Below, one piece after another: positions 17,695 through 27,363 of a stretch of 64,000 bases of DNA. A program made the position numbers and the translations under genes. The stretch is from Bacteroidales bacterium. Lineage in GTDB: Bacteria > Bacteroidota > Bacteroidia > Bacteroidales > Marinilabiliaceae. The DNA lies in contig SUWW01000005.1 of assembly GCA_015061285.1 (NCBI GenBank), positions 17,072 to 81,071 of the forward strand, in the 5' to 3' direction. Positions within the stretch are counted from its first letter, which is position 1; every line of letters begins with the position of its first letter. The notes under the pieces were generated by a model that worked only from the letters and a program-made list of their open reading frames with translations, ran no database searches and was not told where the DNA came from.

Positions 17695-18435
17695 ATGAAG
17701 AGAGCAGCAAACGCCATTTTCATCGTAATTATATGTATGCTAACCGCTTGCCACAGCACGCCCGAGCGCACAACGTTCACTACCGTTGGTTTTGAGCAAC
17801 GCACGCTCGGTGGCAACTACACCTACGGGGCTTACAACATCACCGACGACTACACCGAGAGCGGATTCTATTTCCCCGTTGAACGTCATAGCGATCTCGG
17901 ACCATACAATTTTAGTGGCATTGGCATAAGTAACAAATTCGATGTCAACACATTTGGCGAGAGCAATGCTATGAGTTGTTATGCTGGTAGTGGCTGCTAC
18001 GATTCGCGAAACTTTGCCATTGTTCACTACTTTGGCGAAGATCGTCTTGTGCCAACCATCAAACGCTCGAGCGGTCTTAACTTCATACCTACGTATGCAT
18101 ACTTCTGCATCACCACATATTCGTATCTGATGCTTAAGCAAGGCTGTACCACACCGCCAATTAGAGCTTTCGAACTCGGCGACAGCCTCTATGTTACTAT
18201 TACTGGTTACAACAATAGCAACGAAGAGATTAGTAGCCTAAATGTTACGGCTGCGCGCTATATCCAAAGCGACACCACAATACTGAAAAAATGGACAAAG
18301 GTCGATTTGACGCCGCTTGGTGAAGTAAACTATTTGCAATTGCGCATATTCTCTACCGTTACCGATTTTCGCGTCGGGCTCAGCGATATTCCGCCATATA
18401 TATGCATCGACGATTTCACAGTGAAAGATCTGTGA
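17695..18435 (+). CDS. Second DUF4465 lipoprotein, divergent BtuH-like paralogue
   Basis: A 246-residue lipoprotein (signal peptide ending MLTACHS). It shares the DUF4465 layout with its neighbour: TFTTVGFEQRTLGG at the start, YFCITTYSYLMLKQG in the middle, KWTKVDLTPLGEVNYLQLRI and PPYICIDDFTVKDL at the end. Sequence identity with the first copy is low by eye. The final motif reads VGLSDIPPYICIDD where the first copy has WGLNTPAYIALDN. It is separated from the first copy by a terminator and about 120 bp containing a dispersed TAATTCATAATTCATAA motif. Cobalamin binding is inferred from context only. Confidence 0.75.
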   Translation: MKRAANAIFIVIICMLTACHSTPERTTFTTVGFEQRTLGGNYTYGAYNITDDYTESGFYFPVERHSDLGPYNFSGIGISNKFDVNTFGESNAMSCYAGSGCYDSRNFAIVHYFGEDRLVPTIKRSSGLNFIPTYAYFCITTYSYLMLKQGCTTPPIRAFELGDSLYVTITGYNNSNEEISSLNVTAARYIQSDTTILKKWTKVDLTPLGEVNYLQLRIFSTVTDFRVGLSDIPPYICIDDFTVKDL

Positions 18436-18458
18436 TGCGTATCAGTATGTAGATGGAA

Positions 18459-19493
18459 CTACTTGATAATTACCAACGTAGCGCCATATCCATATTCGCG
18501 AAACGAAGCATCTTGATAAGTATGTTGCTTGTACTTATGGTCGAGTTCGCGACGAAGTTCGGTTTTCAGTCTACCATTGCCCACTCCGTGTATAAATACA
18601 ATGCGTCTGCCGTGATTATTGGCATTGGCGTCCATTGTGCGGCGGAAAGTATCAAGTTGCACCTCAAGCATCTCGCCATTCGACATGCCTGCAGTGGTTT
18701 CAAGCAATTCATTTATATGTAAATCAACTTCGAGCGTGTCGTTCTTAGGCTTCGACGATTTCGAAAGAGGTTTAGGCGTAGCAGCGGGTTTAGCTTGCGC
18801 CAAATCGTTTTTCGACACTTGCTGGAGTTGCTCCATTTTTATGACGAATTCGTCTTTTATTATAGGGATAACAATGGCGCGGTCGTCGGTGTAATCGTTA
18901 GTTTGATAGCTACCCTCTCGAACGAGGCGAGCCGAGCGCATGATAATTTCTTCGCAGAAAGGCGGTTGTGGAACAAACACGCCCGAACGACGGAAAAGTA
19001 GCAACTGTATAGTCCATTTACGACCATCGAGCGAACGAGGGTCGAGGCGCTTAAGTTCTATCTGAGTATTTGGCTCAAGAGTGCCATGAGCTACGAGCGT
19101 AACATTCTCGCTGTCAACCTGCTGCATAATAGTAAAAAAAGCATACAGATTACTATCGTTTATAGCATGAAGGCGCACAAAGCCCGACTGACCATCTTGA
19201 GTGAAAGCTATGGCAAAACGAGGATTGTTTTCGTCGGCCGCATCGGGTGAGAAGCTAAAGTCGGGCTCCTCTTCTACTGGCTGAAGCTCATTTTTGCGCT
19301 CTTCGGTTTTGCGCTGCAATTCTTGTGTTTTTTGCGCAGCATGCTCTTCTACAACAACCACTTGAGATTGTGTGGTGGGGATTTCAAAACCATCTTCATC
19401 TTCCACAAAGACCAAAGTGCCTTCAATACGCGCTACAATGCCGCCGCCCTCTTCGTTGAGGAATCGAACCTTATCGCCAACTTGAACTCTCAT
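18459..19493 (-). CDS. DUF2027/Smr-domain protein
   Basis: A 344-residue cytosolic protein. Residues 1-70 contain an SH3-like start, MRVQVGDKVRFLNEEGGG and LVFVEDEDGFEIPT. A Lys/Glu/Gln-rich linker follows, then a DUF2027 beta-rich domain (about 105-215). The C-terminal ~90 residues are an Smr domain: LEVDLHINELLE and IVFIHGVGNGRLKTELRREL. Smr domains cleave or nick nucleic acids in MutS2 and related proteins, but this protein lacks the MutS ATPase and is not MutS2. An upstream in-frame ATG 19 codons earlier is disfavoured because a -7 box lies at 19519-19526. It converges with the second DUF4465 gene. Confidence 0.85.
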   Translation of the reverse strand: MRVQVGDKVRFLNEEGGGIVARIEGTLVFVEDEDGFEIPTTQSQVVVVEEHAAQKTQELQRKTEERKNELQPVEEEPDFSFSPDAADENNPRFAIAFTQDGQSGFVRLHAINDSNLYAFFTIMQQVDSENVTLVAHGTLEPNTQIELKRLDPRSLDGRKWTIQLLLFRRSGVFVPQPPFCEEIIMRSARLVREGSYQTNDYTDDRAIVIPIIKDEFVIKMEQLQQVSKNDLAQAKPAATPKPLSKSSKPKNDTLEVDLHINELLETTAGMSNGEMLEVQLDTFRRTMDANANNHGRRIVFIHGVGNGRLKTELRRELDHKYKQHTYQDASFREYGYGATLVIIK

Positions 19494-19518
19494 ATCTATT
19501 AAATTTTGTATACGTATG

Positions 19519-19526
19519 CAAAAGTA
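19519..19526 (-). promoter_or_regulatory. Promoter -7 box for the DUF2027/Smr gene
   Basis: The minus strand reads TACTTTTG, matching TAnnTTTG, 26 bp upstream of the chosen ATG. This supports the shorter start of the gene. Confidence 0.5.
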
Positions 19527-19642
19527 CGTCAGAAAGCTAAGCTTGCGCAATTTTGGTTTTGCTTTATTTAGAGGATAATATAAATTTGGGTAAAAACTGA
19601 CTAAAAAAGAACCTCAGTATAGACGAAAATATCTATTGATAT

Positions 19643-21817
19643 ATGGAACAAGATTTGACAGCCAAGCTGAAGCAATTTTTTGGCTTTGACACTTTCAAAG
19701 GAAACCAAGAAGCCATAATACGCAACATCCTCGATGGTAAAGATACTTTCGTACTTATGCCTACAGGTGGTGGCAAATCGCTATGTTATCAGTTGCCTGC
19801 CTTGATAGGCGATGGTGTAGCAATTGTCATTTCGCCTCTTATAGCCTTGATGAAGAATCAAGTAGATGCTCTACGAGGCTATAGCACCAACGACAATATA
19901 GCTCACTTCCTCAATTCGTCGCTCAACAAGCAGGCCATTCAAGAGGTGAAAAATGATGTCATTAGTGGTCAAACCAAGCTATTGTATGTCGCCCCTGAGT
20001 CGCTCACCAAAGAAGAGAATGTAGACTTCTTGCGCAAGGTGAAAGTTTCGTTTTATGCTGTCGATGAGGCACACTGTATTTCGGAGTGGGGACACGATTT
20101 TCGCCCCGAATATCGGCGCATACGACCTATCATCGATGAGATAGGTAAGGCTCCTGTTATTGCTCTTACGGCAACGGCTACACCCAAAGTGCAGCAAGAC
20201 ATTCAGAAAAGTCTCGGCATGACAAATGCCACTGTTTTCAAATCATCGTTCAATCGCCCTAATCTCTACTATGAGGTTCGTCCTAAAGTTGATGCTACCA
20301 AAGAGATAGTACATATTTTGCAAAGCAATCCAGGCAAATCGGCCATTGTGTACTGTCTCAGTCGAAAGAAAGTGGAAGAGATGGCTCAAACGCTGATAGT
20401 GAACGGCATAAAAGCAGCTCCATATCACGCAGGTCTCGACGCTGCCACGCGTGCTGCCAATCAAGATAAATTCCTTATGGAAGAGGTTGATGTGGTGTGC
20501 GCTACTATCGCTTTTGGTATGGGTATAGATAAGCCCGATGTTCGTTTCGTGATACACTACGACATACCCAAAAGCCTCGAAGGCTATTACCAAGAGACGG
20601 GTCGTGCCGGACGCGATGGAGGTGAAGGCCGATGCATAGCATTCTATAGTTATAAAGACATAAAAAAACTCGAAAACTTTATGGAGGGTAAGCCAATTGC
20701 CGAGCAAGAGATAGGTCGACAATTGATAAATGAAACCCTTGCCTACGTTGAGAGTGGCGATTGTCGTCGACGCACGTTGCTAAAATATTTTGGCGAAGAC
20801 TACACCGAACCCAATTGCGGAGCTTGCGACAATTGCAAAATGCCCAAAGAGAGGTTCAACGCTCAAGATGCTATGCTCAAACTAATATCGGTGGTGAGCG
20901 AGCTCGGTGGCCGATTCAAAACAGAACACATAGTATCGTTTATCACAGGCGAAGCAACTCACGACATAAAAACCTACCGACACGACAAACATGAACTCTT
21001 TGGCTGCGGCAAAAATAAGGATGCGCGTTTCTGGACCTCGGTAGTTCGTCAGGCCATTGTTGGTGGATACTTAATAAAAGAGATTGAAAGCTACGGATTG
21101 TTGAAGCTAACCGACAAAGCTCTTGAATATGAAAAACATCCGCAGCAATTGATGTTTACTCTCGATCGCGATTATTCCAATGCTACCGACGATGAAGCAG
21201 CTGCAAGTGGTGCTGCATTAGATGAAGAACTCTTTGGTATGCTCAAATCGCTGCGTAAAGATGTAGGAGCTAAGATGCACGTGCCGCCCTACGCAGTATT
21301 TTCCGATGCTGCTTTGGAGGCAATGTCGACATATTATCCTATAGATATTGCCGAATTGCAAAAAAATATCCCTGGCGTGGGTGAAGGCAAGGCAAAGAAA
21401 TTTGGACAGCCCTTTGTGGAACTCATCGCGCGACATGTAGAGCAGAACGAAATCGAACGACCTATCAGCTCGGTCATGAAAAATCTTGTGAGCGACAAAA
21501 CTCAAGATAAAGTTGAGATAATTCGCGCTGTTGATGACAAAAGAGACCTTGCCGAACTTGCCGACAACAAGAATATGGAATTTGGCGAACTGCTCAAGAA
21601 GTTGGAGTCGATTGTGTATAGCGGTACCAAGCTGAATATCAAATATTATATCGATGAAGAGCTCGACGAAGATGAGTTTGATGATATATATGAATATTTC
21701 AAAGAGGCCGAAACCGACGATATAAAAACTGCTATGCAAGAGTTTAGCGACGAAGATTATCCCGAAGAACATATTCGCCTTGTGAGAATATATTTCATAT
21801 CGATGGTAGGTAACTAA
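19643..21817 (+). CDS. recQ: ATP-dependent DNA helicase RecQ (long form)
   Basis: A 3'-5' superfamily-2 helicase for recombination repair and restart of stalled forks. Walker A MPTGGGKSLCYQLPAL is near residue 38, the DEAH box VDEAHCISEWGHDFRPEYRR near 140, and motif VI QETGRAGRDGGEGRC near 320. The RQC zinc-binding cysteines are in CGACDNC after residue 390. An HRDC domain follows near 520-600 (AVFSDAALEAMSTYYPID, PGVGEGKAKKFG). An acidic C-terminal extension (EELDEDEFDDIYEYFKEAE) completes 724 residues, longer than E. coli RecQ (about 610). A second, shorter RecQ is encoded at 51279-53168. Confidence 0.95.
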   Translation: MEQDLTAKLKQFFGFDTFKGNQEAIIRNILDGKDTFVLMPTGGGKSLCYQLPALIGDGVAIVISPLIALMKNQVDALRGYSTNDNIAHFLNSSLNKQAIQEVKNDVISGQTKLLYVAPESLTKEENVDFLRKVKVSFYAVDEAHCISEWGHDFRPEYRRIRPIIDEIGKAPVIALTATATPKVQQDIQKSLGMTNATVFKSSFNRPNLYYEVRPKVDATKEIVHILQSNPGKSAIVYCLSRKKVEEMAQTLIVNGIKAAPYHAGLDAATRAANQDKFLMEEVDVVCATIAFGMGIDKPDVRFVIHYDIPKSLEGYYQETGRAGRDGGEGRCIAFYSYKDIKKLENFMEGKPIAEQEIGRQLINETLAYVESGDCRRRTLLKYFGEDYTEPNCGACDNCKMPKERFNAQDAMLKLISVVSELGGRFKTEHIVSFITGEATHDIKTYRHDKHELFGCGKNKDARFWTSVVRQAIVGGYLIKEIESYGLLKLTDKALEYEKHPQQLMFTLDRDYSNATDDEAAASGAALDEELFGMLKSLRKDVGAKMHVPPYAVFSDAALEAMSTYYPIDIAELQKNIPGVGEGKAKKFGQPFVELIARHVEQNEIERPISSVMKNLVSDKTQDKVEIIRAVDDKRDLAELADNKNMEFGELLKKLESIVYSGTKLNIKYYIDEELDEDEFDDIYEYFKEAETDDIKTAMQEFSDEDYPEEHIRLVRIYFISMVGN

Positions 21818-21867
21818 TTATAAGTAAGCGTAATAAAGCATATTTCTTAATCTGAATATTATGTGCG

Positions 21868-21875
21868 TATCTTTG
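21868..21875 (+). promoter_or_regulatory. Promoter -7 box
   Basis: TATCTTTG matches the Bacteroidetes -7 consensus, 46 bp upstream of the DUF4097 gene and after the recQ stop codon. Confidence 0.5.
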
Positions 21876-21920
21876 CGCCGTTTTTGAAATCAAAATCAAC
21901 AACAATAAATAGGTATCCCT

Positions 21921-22958
21921 ATGAGAAAGATTTTACTCGCATTGCTACTTGCTTGCACAATGAGTGTGGGAGCACAGATAAAGAAGTTCGACATGCTAAC
22001 GGTGTTCGAGCAACGATTTGATCTCACTGCAACCAAAATAAACGTTGATGGACAGTTTTGTCATGTTGTGGTAAATGCAACCAACGACAATCGATGTGTT
22101 TTGATAGGCAAGCTTGAAGCTATGGAACGAAGCGACGATTACAAAGTTATTGTCGACGAAGCAAACGGTGAGGCAAACGTCTCTGTTACGGTCTCTTCGG
22201 CTGCTAAATCCTCGTTTGCTGGTGAACTTACGTTGCTCGTATCGCCCAATGCCGTAGTGAACATCAAAACCGAGTCGGGCTACGTAGATATTGTAGATGT
22301 AAAAAATGCCGACATCACAGTGAAGAGCAACAGCGGTAAATTGCGTACTTCGGGTGTAGAAGGCAAGTTGAACCTCGCCACACGCAGCGGTGAAGTCACG
22401 CTGAAAAACATGAAAGGCGATTTCAGTGTCGAAACAGCAAGCGGCACCATAACAGCTAACAATATGGAAGGCTCTATCAACTGCGAATCAATCAGTGGGT
22501 TGATAACTGTTACGAATGTGAATGGTTCGTTGAAGAGCAAATCGACATCGGGCAATCAGGATATAAATATCGTTAGAGGCAATTTGAATGTTGATGCAAG
22601 TTCTGGTACAACAAAAATATCTGATGTAGAGGGCGTTATAAAAGCAAAAACCTACTCAGGCGCAATGAGTTTCTTCAAAGTAAAATGCGAGATGCACATA
22701 GAAACGTTCAAGGGTCAAATATCTGGAAGTAAGGATATTACGCTGACGGCATCGAGCGATTTCGTATCGGATCAAGGCAAGATAAACATGCGCCTTACCA
22801 ACGACAAGAAAGAGCTGACGTTCAAACTTGCTTGCACCGAGAATAAAAAAGCTAACCTTATGGCTAAAGGCACAACCAAGCAGAAGAAACTCAACGAGGG
22901 TGATGGTCCGATTGTAATTACTGCCACCTCGCGCTCGTCATCAATAGTATTTCAGTAA
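21921..22958 (+). CDS. DUF4097-type secreted beta-repeat protein
   Basis: A 345-residue exported protein (signal peptide ending MSVGAQ). Its middle is a run of short beta repeats in the pattern 'xSxSGxxxxxxxxGxxxxxT': VKSNSGKLRTSGVEGKLNLA, TRSGEVTLKNMKGDFSVET, ASGTITANNMEGSINCES, ISGLITVTNVNG, STSGNQDINIVRG, ASSGTTKISDVEG. This is the DUF4097/DUF2807 'toast-rack' or adhesin-like fold. No enzymatic motif is visible. It is three bases from rimM, so it may be cotranscribed with rimM and prfB, but no functional link is known. Its precise role is unknown. Confidence 0.72.
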   Translation: MRKILLALLLACTMSVGAQIKKFDMLTVFEQRFDLTATKINVDGQFCHVVVNATNDNRCVLIGKLEAMERSDDYKVIVDEANGEANVSVTVSSAAKSSFAGELTLLVSPNAVVNIKTESGYVDIVDVKNADITVKSNSGKLRTSGVEGKLNLATRSGEVTLKNMKGDFSVETASGTITANNMEGSINCESISGLITVTNVNGSLKSKSTSGNQDINIVRGNLNVDASSGTTKISDVEGVIKAKTYSGAMSFFKVKCEMHIETFKGQISGSKDITLTASSDFVSDQGKINMRLTNDKKELTFKLACTENKKANLMAKGTTKQKKLNEGDGPIVITATSRSSSIVFQ

Positions 22959-22960
22959 AA

Positions 22961-23515
22961 ATGTGCACGTCGCTAACGGACAATCTTTTGCAATGTGGCA
23001 CCGTGGTTAAGCTCCACGGCACTCAGGGAGAGATAATAGTAAGAGCTGATGATGGTTTTACTATTGACTTTCTCGATCGCCATTTTGTTCATATAGAGAT
23101 AGATAGAGCGCCAGTGCCATTCGAAGTGGAGATGTTTCGCCCCAAGAGCGAAATGGAGAGCATAATTAAGATGAAACTCGTTCCTTCGCAAGATTATGCG
23201 CGTCGTTTGCTTGGTAGTAAGGTTTTTGTCGATCGCTCTGAAGCACAACTAAATAGTTATGCCGATGATGCCGATGACGATATGGCTGTTGGTTTGCTCG
23301 TTGGCTACGAAGCGTCAGATGTAGACGAAGGAATCTTGGGTAAGATTATTCGTATTGATAATATGAATGGAGTTAATCCGCTCTTTGTGATTGAGCGCGA
23401 AGATGGACGAGAACTGCTCATACCCATAACAGAAGAACTTATCAACAGCATCGATCAAGAGCAGCAAACTATTGAATTTTGTCTACCCGAAGGACTGACA
23501 ACATTAGACGAGTGA
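22961..23515 (+). CDS. rimM: Ribosome maturation factor RimM
   Basis: Assists maturation of the 30S subunit head by binding ribosomal protein S19. The N-terminal RimM domain opens with CGTVVKLHGTQGEIIVRADD; the C-terminal PRC-barrel domain begins near residue 100 (VGLLVGYEASDVDEGILGKI) and ends with ELLIPITEELI and IEFCLPEGL. The 184-residue length is typical. Only two bases separate it from the previous gene. In many bacteria rimM sits with rpsP, trmD and rplS; here it instead lies upstream of prfB. Confidence 0.9.
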   Translation: MCTSLTDNLLQCGTVVKLHGTQGEIIVRADDGFTIDFLDRHFVHIEIDRAPVPFEVEMFRPKSEMESIIKMKLVPSQDYARRLLGSKVFVDRSEAQLNSYADDADDDMAVGLLVGYEASDVDEGILGKIIRIDNMNGVNPLFVIEREDGRELLIPITEELINSIDQEQQTIEFCLPEGLTTLDE

Positions 23516-23555
23516 TAGAAAATATAAATACGTATATATATACATACAACAGATA

Positions 23556-24666
23556 ATGGTAACACAAGATCAGATAAAAGATCTCAGTGGGCGCGAGTTA
23601 GCGCTAAGGAGGTATCTTTGACGTCGATCGTCGACGTATGGAACTTGAAGAAGACGAACTTCGTTCGCAAGCCCCCGATTTTTGGAACGATGCCAAGCGC
23701 GCTGAGGCTCACATGAAAAAAGTGAAGAACAACAAGCGATGGATTTCGGGCTATGAAGGTGTGCAAAGTGCAGTGGAAGAGTTGCAACTTGCTGCCGAAA
23801 TGCTAAAAGATGGCTCAGCCACTGAAGCTGAGCTCGACGCTGCTTATGCCGAAGCCTCGAAACTTGTAGAAGACCTCGAACTTGCCAACATGCTACAGAA
23901 AGAGGAAGATCAGATGAGCGCCGTACTCAAGATTGTGGCTGGTGCAGGTGGTACCGAAAGTCAGGACTGGGCATCGCAACTTATGCGTCTCTATCAGCGT
24001 TGGGCAGAGAGCAAAGGCTATAAGGTAAGTATAGCCAACTTGCAAGATGGCGATGAAGCTGGTATTAAGACTGTTACTATGAACATTGAAGGCGATACCG
24101 TATATGGCTATTTGAAGAGTGAGAATGGCGTACATCGTTTGGTGCGTGTGTCGCCATACAATGCGCAAGGTAAGCGCATGACTTCATTTGCGTCGGTTTT
24201 CGTCACACCTCTTGTCGACGACACAATAGAGGTGAATGTAGAGCAAGCACGCATCAGTTGGGATACATTCCGAAGCAGTGGTGCGGGTGGCCAAAATGTC
24301 AATAAAGTGGAGTCGGGAGTACGACTTCGTTATCAATACAAAGACCCATACACAGGTGCCGAGGAGGAGATTCTCATAGAGAACACCGAGACGCGCGACC
24401 AACCCAAAAACCGCGAGAATGCTTTGCGTCAATTGCGTTCCATTCTCTATGAAAAAGAGATGACGCATCGCCGCGAAGAGCAAGCCAAGGTTGAGGCTGG
24501 TAAAAAGAAAATCGAATGGGGCTCGCAGATACGTTCTTACGTGTTCGACGATCGTCGCGTGAAAGACCATCGTACAGGTTATCAGACCTCTGATGTGCAA
24601 GGCGTGATGGACGGCGACATTGATGGCTTCATAAAAGCATACTTAATGCAATTTGGAGCAGAGTAG
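23556..24666 (+). CDS. prfB: Peptide chain release factor 2, programmed +1 frameshift
   Basis: Recognises UGA and UAA stop codons and triggers peptide release. Translation starts at ATG 23556 and reaches an in-frame TGA at 23619-23621 after 21 codons. The site is the classic prfB signal: TAAGGAGGT (23605-23613), then TAT, the slippery codon CTT and TGAC. A +1 shift at CTT continues into the main frame, giving about 369 residues. Family motifs follow: the GGQ region SSGAGGQNVNKVESGVRL, and SPYNAQGKRMTSFASVFVTP. Frameshifting falls when RF2 is abundant, so the gene autoregulates. The internal Shine-Dalgarno-like element is notable in a phylum that seldom uses it for initiation. Confidence 0.96.
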
Positions 24667-24689
24667 GTCAATAATTACAAATAAAGAAA

Positions 24690-25526
24690 GTGGAGCAGAC
24701 AACACTCACCGCTCCCGGCGGAATAATACCGGGGCATCAGATACTTAGAACCGAGAAACTTGTTAAGCGATACGGCAGCCGCACCGTGGTGAATGGCCCA
24801 TCGATACAAGTGGCGCAAGGCGAAATTGTAGGTTTGCTCGGTCCGAATGGTGCAGGCAAGACTACTACGTTCTATATGACCGTGGGTCTTATTGAGCCCA
24901 ACGATGGTCATATATATCTGGACGACACCGAAATAACAAAGTATCCTGTCTATCGTCGTGCTCAGATTGGCGTGGGCTATTTGGCACAAGAGGCATCGGT
25001 GTTTCGTACACTAAGTGTGGAAGACAATATCATGTCGGTGCTTGAAATGACAAAATTTTCTAAGGAGTATCAAAAACAGCGACTTGAGGAACTGATAACG
25101 GAGTTTGGTCTGAATCACATACGTAAGAGCAAGGGCATACAACTCTCGGGTGGCGAACGCCGTCGAACCGAGATTGCCAGAGCCTTGGCCATCAACCCAA
25201 AGTTTATCATGCTCGACGAACCCTTTGCTGGTGTTGACCCAATTGCGGTTTACGACATTCAGAAAATCGTCTATAAACTCAAGTATAAGAATATCGGTGT
25301 ACTTATTTCGGACCACAACGTGGGTGAGACGCTTGCTATCTGCGACCGTGCATACATACAAGTAGAAGGACGCCTATTCCGCGCAGGCTCGGCCGAAGAA
25401 CTTGCAAACGATGCCGAAGTACGCCGCGTATACTTGGGTAAAGACTTCATCTTGCGACGCCGTTCATTCGACGACGACGATGACTTTGAGGCAAAAACAC
25501 AAACATCGACCGAAAACGAGCAATAG
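24690..25526 (+). CDS. lptB: LPS export ABC transporter ATP-binding protein LptB
   Basis: The cytosolic ATPase of the LptB2FG complex that extracts lipopolysaccharide from the inner membrane for transport to the cell surface. Walker [10 protein letters not shown] is near residue 53, the signature [15 protein letters not shown] near 155 and Walker [14 protein letters not shown] near 178, followed by the switch His in LISDHNVGE. At 278 residues it is longer than E. coli LptB (241), with about 18 extra residues at the N-terminus and an acidic C-terminal tail (DDDDDFE). The start is GTG 24690; the family-like region begins near residue 19. It follows prfB by 23 bp. Confidence 0.93.
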   Translation: MEQTTLTAPGGIIPGHQILRTEKLVKRYGSRTVVNGPSIQVAQGEIVGLLGPNGAGKTTTFYMTVGLIEPNDGHIYLDDTEITKYPVYRRAQIGVGYLAQEASVFRTLSVEDNIMSVLEMTKFSKEYQKQRLEELITEFGLNHIRKSKGIQLSGGERRRTEIARALAINPKFIMLDEPFAGVDPIAVYDIQKIVYKLKYKNIGVLISDHNVGETLAICDRAYIQVEGRLFRAGSAEELANDAEVRRVYLGKDFILRRRSFDDDDDFEAKTQTSTENEQ

Positions 25527-25539
25527 TTCATTTTGTGTA

Positions 25540-25547
25540 CCTTTGCA
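25540..25547 (+). promoter_or_regulatory. Promoter -7 box for lysS
   Basis: TACCTTTG matches TAnnTTTG and lies between lptB and lysS, 75 bp upstream of the lysS ATG. Confidence 0.5.
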
Positions 25548-25622
25548 CTTCGTAATTAATATACATAGTAAAAAAAACGACAGCTCATTGTAAACCGATG
25601 AGCAAAACATAAAAAACAAAAA

Positions 25623-27344
25623 ATGGCAATAAACGAACTTTCAGAGCAAGAGCAAGGTCGCCGCAATAGCCTCCAAGAGCTCTATAAGCTCGGCATAAAT
25701 CCTTATCCAGCTGCACTTTACCCCGTCGACGCGTATAGCAAAGAGATAAAAGAAAACTTCTCGGCTGATGCACCACAGCGCAAGGTTTGCATTGCTGGTC
25801 GCATCATGAGTCGCCGTATTATGGGTTCGGCTTCGTTCTTCGAGATAAAAGATAGTCAAGGCCGCATTCAAGTATACATACGCCGCGATGACATTTGCCC
25901 AACCGACGATAAGTCGCTCTACAACAATGTGTTCAAAAAATTGCTTGATATTGGTGACTTCGTAGGTGTGAAAGGATTCGTTTTTGCGACTCAAACAGGT
26001 GAAACGTCGGTTCATTGCGAAGAACTTACAGTGCTTTCTAAGAGCCTACGTCCACTGCCTATCGTGAAAGAGAAAGATGGTGTTGTATATGATGCCTTCT
26101 CCGACCCTGAGCAGCGCTATCGTATGCGCTATGTCGACCTCATCGTGAACGACCCTGTGCGCGACATATTTACCAAACGTGCACAAATTCTTCGCACCAT
26201 GCGTCGATTCTTCGACGAACATGGTTGCCTTGAGGTGGAAACTCCTGTGCTTCAGGCTATTCCTGGTGGTGCTTCGGCTCGCCCATTCATCACTCACCAC
26301 AACTCGCTCAACATCGATTTGTATATGCGAATAGCTACCGAGTTGTATCTGAAACGCCTTATTGTTGGTGGTTACGATGGTGTGTATGAAATAGGTAAGA
26401 ACTTCCGTAACGAAGGCATGGACCGCACACACAACCCAGAGTTCACCTGCATGGAGATATATGTAGCATACAAAGACTACAAATGGATGATGGACTTCAC
26501 CGAAGAGCTTCTCGAAAAGATTGCTCTCGAAGTGAATGGTTCTACCGAAGTTCAGTTCGGCGACCACGAAATCTCTTTCAAGCGTCCGTTCAAACGCGTA
26601 ACTATGATTGAGGCTATCAAAGAGTTCACAGGTTTCGATATTACTAATATGAACGAGGACGAACTCCGTGATGTATGTAAAAAATGTGGCGTAGAAATCG
26701 ATGAAACGATGGGCAAAGGCAAACTCATCGACGAACTCTTTGGCGCCAAATGTGAGGGTAACTACATACAGCCAACATTCATCACCGACTATCCTGTAGA
26801 GATGTCGCCACTTTGCAAGAAGCACCGCGACAACCCAGAACTCACCGAACGTTTCGAACTTATGGTGAACGGTAAAGAACTCTGCAACGCATATTCAGAA
26901 CTTAACGACCCAATTGACCAATATGAGCGTTTCCAAGATCAGCTCCGCCTCAGCGAAAAAGGCGACGACGAGGCTATGTTCATAGATATGGACTTTGTTC
27001 GTTCGCTTGAGTATGGTATGCCTCCTACGTCTGGTATGGGTATGGGCATCGACCGCCTTGCAATGCTTATGACAGGTCAACAAGCCATTCAAGAGGTGCT
27101 CTTCTTCCCTCAGATGAAACCAGAGAAGAAAGTACAAAAAGATACACCTGAACAGTTTGCTGAACTTGGCATTTCGGCTGAGTGGGTTGAGGTTATATAT
27201 AAACTTGGCATAACCACAATAAACCAGTTGAAGACATTGAACCCTAACAAGTTGCATCAAGACTTGTGTGGGCAAAACAAGAAGTTGAAACTCGGACTTA
27301 CCAACCCAACGCAAGACGAAGTGCGAGGCTGGATAGAAAAGTAA
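25623..27344 (+). CDS. lysS: Lysyl-tRNA synthetase, class II
   Basis: Charges tRNA-Lys with lysine. An N-terminal OB-fold anticodon-binding domain ([20 protein letters not shown] near residue 52) precedes the class II core. Motif 2 is [20 protein letters not shown] near 263, and motif 3 is [11 protein letters not shown] near 475. The protein has 573 residues against about 505 in E. coli. The extra ~70 C-terminal residues ([20 protein letters not shown] and [19 protein letters not shown]) look like a small helical, helix-hairpin-helix-like domain. It begins a same-strand run lysS-gpsA-pgi. Confidence 0.96.
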   Translation: MAINELSEQEQGRRNSLQELYKLGINPYPAALYPVDAYSKEIKENFSADAPQRKVCIAGRIMSRRIMGSASFFEIKDSQGRIQVYIRRDDICPTDDKSLYNNVFKKLLDIGDFVGVKGFVFATQTGETSVHCEELTVLSKSLRPLPIVKEKDGVVYDAFSDPEQRYRMRYVDLIVNDPVRDIFTKRAQILRTMRRFFDEHGCLEVETPVLQAIPGGASARPFITHHNSLNIDLYMRIATELYLKRLIVGGYDGVYEIGKNFRNEGMDRTHNPEFTCMEIYVAYKDYKWMMDFTEELLEKIALEVNGSTEVQFGDHEISFKRPFKRVTMIEAIKEFTGFDITNMNEDELRDVCKKCGVEIDETMGKGKLIDELFGAKCEGNYIQPTFITDYPVEMSPLCKKHRDNPELTERFELMVNGKELCNAYSELNDPIDQYERFQDQLRLSEKGDDEAMFIDMDFVRSLEYGMPPTSGMGMGIDRLAMLMTGQQAIQEVLFFPQMKPEKKVQKDTPEQFAELGISAEWVEVIYKLGITTINQLKTLNPNKLHQDLCGQNKKLKLGLTNPTQDEVRGWIEK

Positions 27345-27363
27345 GTTTCAGATACTTATAGCC

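Noticed and set aside
18459-19493. MutS2 by Smr domain
   Set aside because: No MutS core, Walker A or ABC ATPase motifs; the length is 344 residues and the front part matches DUF2027 instead.
23638-24666. prfB as a truncated or broken gene
   Set aside because: The in-frame TGA at 23619 is the programmed frameshift signal (AGGAGG, CTT, TGAC), and the frame before it matches the RF2 N-terminus.
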